From positions 4,846 through 22,218 of the forward strand of contig DKTP01000097.1 of assembly GCA_002473085.1 (NCBI GenBank): a stretch of 17,373 nt of DNA. The letters are read 5' to 3'. This document shows positions 12,058 to 17,373 of the stretch, piece after piece. The stretch comes from Anaerolineales bacterium UBA7227. GTDB taxonomy: Bacteria; Chloroflexota; Anaerolineae; Anaerolineales; Villigracilaceae. The position numbers were made by a program, and so were the translations under genes. The notes under the pieces were generated by a model, which worked only from the letters and a program-made list of their open reading frames with translations, did no database searches and was not told the DNA's origin. How positions within the stretch are numbered: position 1 is the stretch's first letter; each line of letters opens with the position of its first letter.

Positions 12058-13473
12058 TCACGAATCGAATCCCAGTCCCAGCGCGTCCAGCAATTTCAGC
12101 CACAAATTGCGCCGGCCGCCGCGGCGGTCCGCCTGCGCGAGCGACCAGCGCGTAAAATTGATGATCGGCGAACGAAACGGCTCCGGGGGGATGGGCGCGG
12201 GTTTCGTGCGTACCATCTTCAGCGCGACGCGCTCCGTCTCGCGGCCGTCGAGCAGGTCGAGCATCACCTGCGCGCCGAAGCGCGAAGCGCCGACGCCCAG
12301 TCCCGTGTAGCCCGCCACGTAAGAGACTTTTCGCTTAAGAGCCGTTCCCCAAAAGGCGGTGAAGCGCGAACAGGTATCTATCGCCCCCGCCCAGGCGTGC
12401 GTGAAGCGGAGTCCCTCCAGCTGGGGAAAAGTCTGGAAGAAGTGCGCGGCCAGACGCGCGAAGGTTTCGGGGCGGTTTTCGAGATGCGGCCCCATCCCGT
12501 TGTTCCAATAATAGAGCGCGTCGTACCCGCCCCACAAAATCCGCCCTTCCGCGGTGATGTGATAATAATGGAATTGATTATCCGAGTCGCTTAACCCCTC
12601 GCGGCCGCGCCAGCCAATGGAGTCGCGCTGCGCGGGCGTCAGCGGTTCGGTCATCAGGGCGTAATCGTAGACAGGAACGATGTAATAGGATATGCGGCGC
12701 AGCAACGGCGGGAACGCGTTCGTGGCAAGCGCGACGCGGCGCGCCCGCACGCGTCCCTGCGCGGCGCGGACGACGACCGTTTCGCCCAGATCCTCGAGAC
12801 GTTTCGCCGGGCTCCGCTCGAAGAGACGGACGCCGCGCTCGAGGCAGGCGCGTCGCAATCCCCACGAAAGCCGCGCCGGGTTGACCATGCCGCTCGACGG
12901 GTCGAACAGTCCGGCGAGATAGATGGGAGAGTCGACGCGCGCCCGCACTTCATCGCGGTCGAGAAAGGTCAGGGTCTCGCCGTAGCGCGCCGAGATATCG
13001 CGCTCCTCTTTAAAGTCCTCCGCCTGTTCCTCCCTGAGGGCGAGGTTGAGTTCTCCCGAGCGGATGAAGTCGCATTCGATGCGGTAACGCTGGATGGCGT
13101 TTTCGATGGCGTCGAGATTCTCATGTCCCATTCGGATGATGTCGGACAGTTCGGCCGGCCAGCGCGATAACCCGTTTTGAAAGGAATGGGTTAACGACGC
13201 GGAAACGAAGCCGCCGTTGCGCCCGCTCGCGCCGCCGGCCGTCTCCCCGCTTTCGATGAGGACGACTTCGCGCCCGGGGTCGGCCTCCTTCGCCAGCAGC
13301 GCGGTCCACAGGCCGGTGAATCCCGCGCCGACCACGACCAGGTCGGCTTCGATGGACCCGGTCAACGCGGCAACCGGTTCGGGGCGCGCCGCGTCGTCCA
13401 GCCAGAACGGCAATAACTTCACGTCCGCAAGCGATTTCAGGTCTTCGGGGCGGGGTTCGTTTGAAAAAATCAT
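12058..13473 (-). CDS. FAD-dependent oxidoreductase, DAO family (PuuB/glycine oxidase-like)
   Basis: The protein has about 471 residues. The FAD-binding Rossmann fold is ADLVVVGAGFTGLWTALLAKE (GxGxxG) ending in VVLIESGETAGGASGRNGG, the pattern of D-amino-acid-oxidase-like enzymes. The second half has WGGYDALYYW and a C-terminal FAD segment VSYVAGYTGLGVGASRFGA. Closest in overall plan are gamma-glutamylputrescine oxidases (PuuB) and related amine oxidases, which use FAD and O2 to oxidise a C-N bond; the substrate cannot be told. No signal peptide is seen. The start is taken at ATG 13473, with GGAG six bases upstream; in-frame ATGs at 13485 and 13494 and a TTG at 13497 lack such a site. Its 3' end converges on the two-domain oxidoreductase 93 bp away. 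Confidence 0.82.
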   Translation of the reverse strand: MIFSNEPRPEDLKSLADVKLLPFWLDDAARPEPVAALTGSIEADLVVVGAGFTGLWTALLAKEADPGREVVLIESGETAGGASGRNGGFVSASLTHSFQNGLSRWPAELSDIIRMGHENLDAIENAIQRYRIECDFIRSGELNLALREEQAEDFKEERDISARYGETLTFLDRDEVRARVDSPIYLAGLFDPSSGMVNPARLSWGLRRACLERGVRLFERSPAKRLEDLGETVVVRAAQGRVRARRVALATNAFPPLLRRISYYIVPVYDYALMTEPLTPAQRDSIGWRGREGLSDSDNQFHYYHITAEGRILWGGYDALYYWNNGMGPHLENRPETFARLAAHFFQTFPQLEGLRFTHAWAGAIDTCSRFTAFWGTALKRKVSYVAGYTGLGVGASRFGAQVMLDLLDGRETERVALKMVRTKPAPIPPEPFRSPIINFTRWSLAQADRRGGRRNLWLKLLDALGLGFDS

Positions 13474-13641
13474 CGGGTTCTCCATGGGGATCATCAACTG
13501 ACGTTGCGCGGACGGCGCGCCGCCAAGTTTAACGGAGGAGACCCAATTCGGTCAAAGCGCGGACGGCGATTCGGCGCCGCGCAAAACGCGCCCCCGCAGG
13601 CAGGTCGGACTCGCAGCCTCTTTCTGGTTTATCCCTGCCGA

Positions 13642-14022
13642 CTACAGCGCCGCGATCCCTGCAAAGATCAGCGCCAGCGCGCCGAGGATGAACACGACGG
13701 AATAACCAAACCGCTGGCGGTCGCCCAGCGCCTTCAGCCGCGCCGGGACGTGCATCAACGCCGCGGCGGCGATCATGACGACCATGTGCAGGATGCGGCT
13801 GCCGGGAAAGCCGTCCCCGCTGAACCCGCCCCAGAAAAAGTAAACCAGGCCAAGCAATACCTGTAAGTCCACAATGCCGCTGAGCGCGGAGACCAGGCCG
13901 CGATCCATGCCTTTGAACGAACTGCGCGTCGCCCAATTGACGGCGAATTTGAAGATCGTCAACGCGGCAAGGACGACGATGGGCCAGCGCAGGGCGGAGT
14001 GGAGGGTGTGAATGAGTTCCAT
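13642..14022 (-). CDS. Small four-helix membrane protein with paired histidines
   Basis: The protein has 126 residues and about four hydrophobic helices, near 10-30, 43-64, 76-93 and 105-125. H5 and H8 (ELIHTLHSALRW) and H79 and H91 (RILHMVV...ALMHVPAR) sit at or near the ends of helices 1 and 3. This suggests a possible b-type haem or metal site, and the 'LHS.LRW ... D.Q.LLGL.Y' pattern resembles small proteins annotated loosely as cytochrome b-like in other bacteria. I do not recognise a defined function. AGAGGAAAA ahead of ATG 14022 is the ribosome-binding site. It is followed by the FAD oxidoreductase on the same strand with a gap of about 168 bp, so co-transcription is possible but not shown. 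Confidence 0.72.
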   Translation of the reverse strand: MELIHTLHSALRWPIVVLAALTIFKFAVNWATRSSFKGMDRGLVSALSGIVDLQVLLGLVYFFWGGFSGDGFPGSRILHMVVMIAAAALMHVPARLKALGDRQRFGYSVVFILGALALIFAGIAAL

Positions 14023-14176
14023 GGAATTTTCCTCTTGTGTTTTCTAAAAATCGGCGGCGTCAAAGTTACGGATAAAACGGACGCGCGGGGCTTCAGGGGC
14101 CGTCGCCGCGCGCCTTACGGTTCGAAGGAACCGGCGGACATTCATTCGACGTAACGCGAATTGCCGTTTCGCAATA

Positions 14177-14205
14177 TTAGCACAAATCCATTTCTCGTGT
14201 AGAAT
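14177..14205 (+). promoter_or_regulatory. Promoter of the enoyl-CoA hydratase / AAC(3) operon
   Basis: TTAGCA (-35, 14177-14182) and TAGAAT (-10, 14200-14205) are 17 bp apart. Transcription would start near 14212. A perfect AGGAGG (14220-14225) follows, six bases before the ATG at 14232. Confidence 0.65.
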
Positions 14206-14231
14206 CACACGACACAGACAGGAGGCTGCCC

Positions 14232-15005
14232 ATGACCTACAGCGTCATCCTCGCCGAAATCCGCGGACGGGTCGGACTCGTCACGCTCAACCGCCCGGAA
14301 GCGATGAACGCCTTTAATCCAACGCTGACGCGCGAACTGATGGACGCGCTCGAAGCGTTCGACAACGACGATTCCGTCGGCGCGATGGTCGTCAGCGGGA
14401 ATCAGAAAGTCTTTGCCGCGGGCGCCGACATCAAGGAGATGGCCGAAAAGACCGCCCAGCAAATGGCGGATGGCGACTTTATCGCCAACTTCGACCGCAT
14501 CCGCGCCATCCGCAAACCGGTCATCGCGGCGGTGTCGGGATGGGCGCTGGGCGGCGGCTGCGAAGTGGCCCTGGCGTGCGACATGATCGTGGCCTCGGAG
14601 ACTGCGAAGTTCGGCCAGCCCGAAATCACCATCGGCGTCATCCCCGGCGCGGGCGGGACCCAGCGCCTGCCGCGCGCGGTGGGCAAGGCGCTCGCCATGG
14701 AAATGGTCCTCAACAACCGCACGCTCTCGGCGCAGGAAGCGCTTGGGTTCGGCCTCGTCAACCGCGTCGTCGCGGCAGAGACGTACCTCGACGAGGCGTT
14801 GAAACTGGCCGAGGAGGTCGCGTCGCGCGCGCCCGTCGCGGTCCGGGCCGCGAAGAGAATGGTCAACGAAGCCTACGAACGCTCGCTGACCGAGTCGCTG
14901 GCGGAGGAAAGAAGGGAGTTCTACGAATTGTTCGAGACCGAGGACCAAAAAGAGGGGATGCGGGCCTTCGCCGAAAAACGCAAACCGCAGTGGAAAGGCA
15001 AATAG
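14232..15005 (+). CDS. Enoyl-CoA hydratase (crotonase family)
   Basis: The protein has 257 residues, full length for a crotonase. It should hydrate trans-2-enoyl-CoA to 3-hydroxyacyl-CoA in fatty-acid or amino-acid breakdown in the cytoplasm. The oxyanion-hole segments are FAAGADIKEM (61-70) and ALGGGCEVALACD (105-117). Both catalytic glutamates of true hydratases are present, E111 in GGGCE and E131 in GQPEITIGVIPGAGGTQRL, which argues against a mere isomerase or dehalogenase. The C-terminal helices (MVNEAYERSLTESLAEER...F) match the trimerisation region. A perfect AGGAGG precedes the ATG and a recognisable promoter lies upstream. No thiolase or acyl-CoA dehydrogenase gene is nearby; the gene is followed after 12 bp by an acetyl-CoA-dependent acetyltransferase gene. 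Chain-length preference is unknown. Confidence 0.93.
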   Translation: MTYSVILAEIRGRVGLVTLNRPEAMNAFNPTLTRELMDALEAFDNDDSVGAMVVSGNQKVFAAGADIKEMAEKTAQQMADGDFIANFDRIRAIRKPVIAAVSGWALGGGCEVALACDMIVASETAKFGQPEITIGVIPGAGGTQRLPRAVGKALAMEMVLNNRTLSAQEALGFGLVNRVVAAETYLDEALKLAEEVASRAPVAVRAAKRMVNEAYERSLTESLAEERREFYELFETEDQKEGMRAFAEKRKPQWKGK

Positions 15006-15017
15006 CGCAGGCGGCAG

Positions 15018-15827
15018 ATGGTCACCTTCCGTGAATTGCTGGCGGGGTTCGAAGCGTTGCCCATTCGGGGGCGGGCCGTCATCGCGCACGCCTCGTACAA
15101 ATCGCTGGGACGCGTGCAGGGCGGGCCCAAGGCGGTCATCGACGCGCTGCTGAAGACCTGCGCCTCGGTCGTCATACCGACGTTCACCTACGGGACGATG
15201 GTGACGCCGCTGGCCGGCCCGCCCAACAACGGGCTGGACTACGCCGCCGAGGAGGCCAGCCGCCGCGCCGGCGGCTCCAGCCTGACCTACGACGCGCTCC
15301 CGTTCCGAAGCGATATGCCCGCCGACGAGGAGATGGGCATCCTGGCCGAGACGCTGCGCCGGCGCCCGGACGCGAAGCGCAGCCTGCATCCCATCTTTTC
15401 CTTCGCGGGCGTCAACGCCGAACACACCCTCGGGCGTCAGACCATCTACGATCCGCTCGCGCCCATCGGCGCCCTGGCGGAAAAAGACGGCTGGGCGTTG
15501 TTGATCGGCGTGGACCACACAGTCAACACCAGCATCCACTATGCCGAGAAACTGGCCGGGCGGAGACAATTCGTCCGCTGGGCGCGGCTGTCCCGCCGCA
15601 TTGTAGAATGTCCCAACTTCCCCGGCGATTCGGCCGGGTTCAATGAGATCGCGCCATACCTCGAAAACGACGCGCAGATCGTCACCGTCGGCGAAGCGCG
15701 CGTGCGGGCCATTCCCCTTTCGCAACTCTTCATCCACGTCAAGGCGCTCTTAAAAGCGGACCCGCTGGCGTTGCTGTGCCAGCGGGATTCTTGTGGACGG
15801 TGCAGGGCGGTGAGAGAGACGATCTAG
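15018..15827 (+). CDS. AAC(3)-family N-acetyltransferase
   Basis: The protein has 269 residues, the normal length for the aminoglycoside 3-N-acetyltransferase fold (also YokD). Family segments are VIAHASYKSLG (21-31), VVIPTFTYG (51-59), RSLHPIFSFAG (121-131), YDPLAPIGALAEKDGWALLIGVDHTVNTSIHYAE (144-177) and a RRIVECPNFPGDSAGF motif. H124 and the histidines of GVDH/SIHYAE are the expected active-site residues. It would transfer acetyl from acetyl-CoA to an amine; in environmental bacteria the natural substrate is often not an aminoglycoside and may be an amino sugar or other amine, so resistance is not assumed. The C-terminus ends in a short cysteine-rich tail (CQRDSCGRC), which is unusual. 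It starts 12 bp after the enoyl-CoA hydratase and probably shares its promoter. Its 3' end converges on the hydrolase gene with only 12 bp between. Confidence 0.9.
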   Translation: MVTFRELLAGFEALPIRGRAVIAHASYKSLGRVQGGPKAVIDALLKTCASVVIPTFTYGTMVTPLAGPPNNGLDYAAEEASRRAGGSSLTYDALPFRSDMPADEEMGILAETLRRRPDAKRSLHPIFSFAGVNAEHTLGRQTIYDPLAPIGALAEKDGWALLIGVDHTVNTSIHYAEKLAGRRQFVRWARLSRRIVECPNFPGDSAGFNEIAPYLENDAQIVTVGEARVRAIPLSQLFIHVKALLKADPLALLCQRDSCGRCRAVRETI

Positions 15828-15839
15828 CCCGTAAAAACC

Positions 15840-17373
15840 CTATTCCGACAGATCGACTTCCAGCCCATCGTACGTCCCCGTGACGGAGAGATTGCCGTCC
15901 TTATCGCGCGTGTACGTCAGAACGCCTTCGGCCAGCCCGCTGACGGAGACGCTCAGCGTAAATGTCTCCCAATCGTAACTGTTAAGTCCTTCCCCCGTCA
16001 GCGTGAACCCCTCCGAAAAGGCGCAGTTGTTGAAGGTGAATTTCTCGCCTTCATTGACCGCTTCAAAGGTCAGCGTCCCGCCGAACGGACAGCCGAGGCT
16101 GGTAGTCGTTTCGGCGTCCCAGTAATAATATTCGGGCAGGTAATAGATCTCGTCGTCCACCGAGGCCAGCGCCTCGAGCGGACTCTCAAAGTCTGCCGCG
16201 CTGGCCGGCGCGAGCGGGACGAACTCGCTGGCGACCACGCCTTTACAGGAGACCTGGCGCGCGGGCATGATGTCGGCCACGAGGAAGGCGGTGACGAGAT
16301 CGTCCACGCAGGGGTTCCCCCAGCCGAAGAGGATGTGCGGACCGCCCGTCTCGGCGATGAAACTCCCATTCTCCAGCCGCGAAGCCACGGCCTGCGCGCC
16401 CTCGTACGGGGTGGCGGGGTCGGCGGTCCCGTTCAGGACGATGGTCGGGATGCCGCTGGCGGCGAGCGGCGCGGGACGACGCTCGATTTGGGCCGCGGCG
16501 CCCGGCCAGAAAGCGCAGGGCAGGTCGCCATAGAAGACGGAGGTAAAGCGCGTCAGGCTGGATTCCAACGCGTCGCCCGCGCGGATGTAGGCTTCGGCGC
16601 GCGCTTCGGGCGTGTCGCCGGGATAGGCGTAGTCCTGGCATTCCACGCCGTAGTAGACCGCGTCCGAGTAGGACGGGTCGGGGACGGCCTCCAGCGTTTC
16701 GGGGTCGAGGCCGAGCGAATCGTAGAGAATGCGCGCCATCGGGACGAGGTCTCCGTTTCGCGAATATGCCGCCAGGGCGCGCAGGAAGATCATGCGCTCG
16801 GCTTCAGAGTACATATATCCGCTGGCGGCGGTTTCGAGATCCGAGAAGGCGAGCGCGCGGCTCTCCATTCCGCCCGAGGGGAGCGGGAAGTCGAAGGGCA
16901 GGGGAGCCTGCTTCAGTTTCCCTGCGAGGTCGTCGTAAACTTTGACCGCGTCCGCGCCCATATCGGCGGCGCAGAGCGGGTCGTCGTTGCAGGCGTTGAG
17001 CGTCACCACCAGCGTGTCGTTGAAGGCCTGCGCCTGCGTGACGTAGAAATCCGTGCCGGAGAGGGTCAAGTCCACCGTGCCGTCGAGGAGCAGACCGGCG
17101 AGCCGGTCGGGATGGGCGGCGGCGTAGGTCTGCGCGTATTGCGTGCCGTAACTTTCGCCGTAGAGCCAGAACTTGTCCGCGCCCATGGCCTGGCGAAAGA
17201 CCTCGAGGTCCTCCACGGCCTGGTCGGTGCCGAGGTAGGGAAGGTAGGCCGGGTTGCCCATTTCGGCGACGCAGTCTTGCGCGAAGCCGCGCGCGGTCGA
17301 GACCAGGGCCGCTTCGTTTGCCGCGGTGGACGCGTCCCAGTCGGCGCGGTAGAAGGCGGCGGCCGCGGCGGCG
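15840..17373 (-). CDS. TAP-like alpha/beta-hydrolase (S33-type peptidase/esterase), 5' end outside window
   Basis: The frame is open from the window edge to the TAG at 15842-15840, about 510 residues; an internal ATG at 17261 is not the start because the homologous region continues upstream to the edge. Motifs in order are GTDQAVEDLEVFRQAMG, the nucleophile elbow WLYGESYGTQYAQTY (Ser nucleophile), IVLNGTADPATPYEGA (catalytic Asp) and ETGGPHILFGWGNPC (catalytic His), a complete Ser-Asp-His triad. This matches the tripeptidyl-aminopeptidase / SlpD-E-like group of secreted exopeptidases. C-terminal to the hydrolase (last about 110 residues) is an acidic, Tyr-rich, probably beta-strand domain (EIYYLPEYYYW ... 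LTYTRDKDGNLSVTGTYDG) that I do not recognise. Secretion is likely but the signal peptide would be outside the window. Confidence 0.85.
   Translation of the reverse strand, partial: AAAAAAFYRADWDASTAANEAALVSTARGFAQDCVAEMGNPAYLPYLGTDQAVEDLEVFRQAMGADKFWLYGESYGTQYAQTYAAAHPDRLAGLLLDGTVDLTLSGTDFYVTQAQAFNDTLVVTLNACNDDPLCAADMGADAVKVYDDLAGKLKQAPLPFDFPLPSGGMESRALAFSDLETAASGYMYSEAERMIFLRALAAYSRNGDLVPMARILYDSLGLDPETLEAVPDPSYSDAVYYGVECQDYAYPGDTPEARAEAYIRAGDALESSLTRFTSVFYGDLPCAFWPGAAAQIERRPAPLAASGIPTIVLNGTADPATPYEGAQAVASRLENGSFIAETGGPHILFGWGNPCVDDLVTAFLVADIMPARQVSCKGVVASEFVPLAPASAADFESPLEALASVDDEIYYLPEYYYWDAETTTSLGCPFGGTLTFEAVNEGEKFTFNNCAFSEGFTLTGEGLNSYDWETFTLSVSVSGLAEGVLTYTRDKDGNLSVTGTYDGLEVDLSE

Noticed and set aside
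14205..15737. 510-residue open frame on the minus strand
   Set aside because: It lies wholly antisense to the enoyl-CoA hydratase and AAC(3) genes, which have clear motifs, promoter and ribosome-binding site. Its composition is that of a shadow frame.
15018..15827. Acquired aminoglycoside resistance gene
   Set aside because: No integron, insertion sequence or other mobility feature is nearby, and the base composition matches its neighbours. A metabolic operon context is more likely.

Overview
The window is GC-rich, densely coded bacterial DNA of chromosomal type. Gene content and gene order suggest a Chloroflexota bacterium, most likely of the Anaerolineae. The pointers are the PrkC-like kinase / rpe / rpmB / yloU / yloV cluster, an M29 aminopeptidase, a SUMF1-fold protein beside the kinase, and simple heptamer repeats of the kind I associate with this phylum and with cyanobacteria. 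The taxonomic call is inference; no rRNA gene or phylum-specific marker is present.

Layout. (1) 1-2271, + strand: the 3' end of a surface-polysaccharide locus. It holds the tail of an SpsF-like cytidylyltransferase and two GT-A glycosyltransferases. A perfect 70-bp tandem duplication and two 8-bp-stem hairpins lie between the two glycosyltransferases. (2) 2282-2899, +: a DUF3800 protein, followed by a possible structured element at 2905-2978. (3) 3161-7385: a housekeeping block consisting of the fatty-acid-kinase-like YloV (-), Asp23/YloU (-), rpmB (+) with clear promoter and terminator, rpe (-) and a membrane Ser/Thr kinase (-). Order and orientation match what I recall of the Bacillus prkC-cpgA-rpe-thiN-rpmB-yloU-yloV region. 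(4) 7436-9508, -: a membrane-anchored SUMF1-fold protein lacking the catalytic cysteines, and an M29 aminopeptidase. (5) 9509-9813: a 305-bp divergent intergenic region with an imperfect inverted-repeat element and a heptamer-repeat hairpin. (6) 9814-11964, +: a two-domain oxidoreductase whose reading frame contains three more heptamer arrays. (7) 12058-14022, -: a DAO-type FAD oxidoreductase and a four-helix membrane protein with paired histidines. (8) 14232-15827, +: enoyl-CoA hydratase and an AAC(3)-family acetyltransferase in one operon with a recognisable promoter. (9) 15840-17373, -: a TAP-like alpha/beta hydrolase, cut at its N-terminus by the window edge.

How the genes work together. 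The first three genes probably decorate or assemble an extracellular glycan. The central block couples translation (L28), the pentose-phosphate pathway (Rpe), fatty-acid phosphorylation (YloV) and envelope-associated signalling (kinase, Asp23); the kinase and rpe overlap by 4 bp. The SUMF1-like protein ends 50 bp before the kinase start and is a plausible partner or target. The later genes are metabolic and I see no single pathway linking them.

Most unusual signals: a dispersed family of 7-bp-period repeats (five arrays, three inside one gene, one supplying a start codon), a probable leaderless kinase transcript, the non-RD kinase next to a SUMF1-fold protein without FGE cysteines, and the duplication whose endpoints fall on an 8-bp hairpin arm. 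I found no CRISPR array, no tRNA or rRNA gene, no transposase and no clear new defence system.
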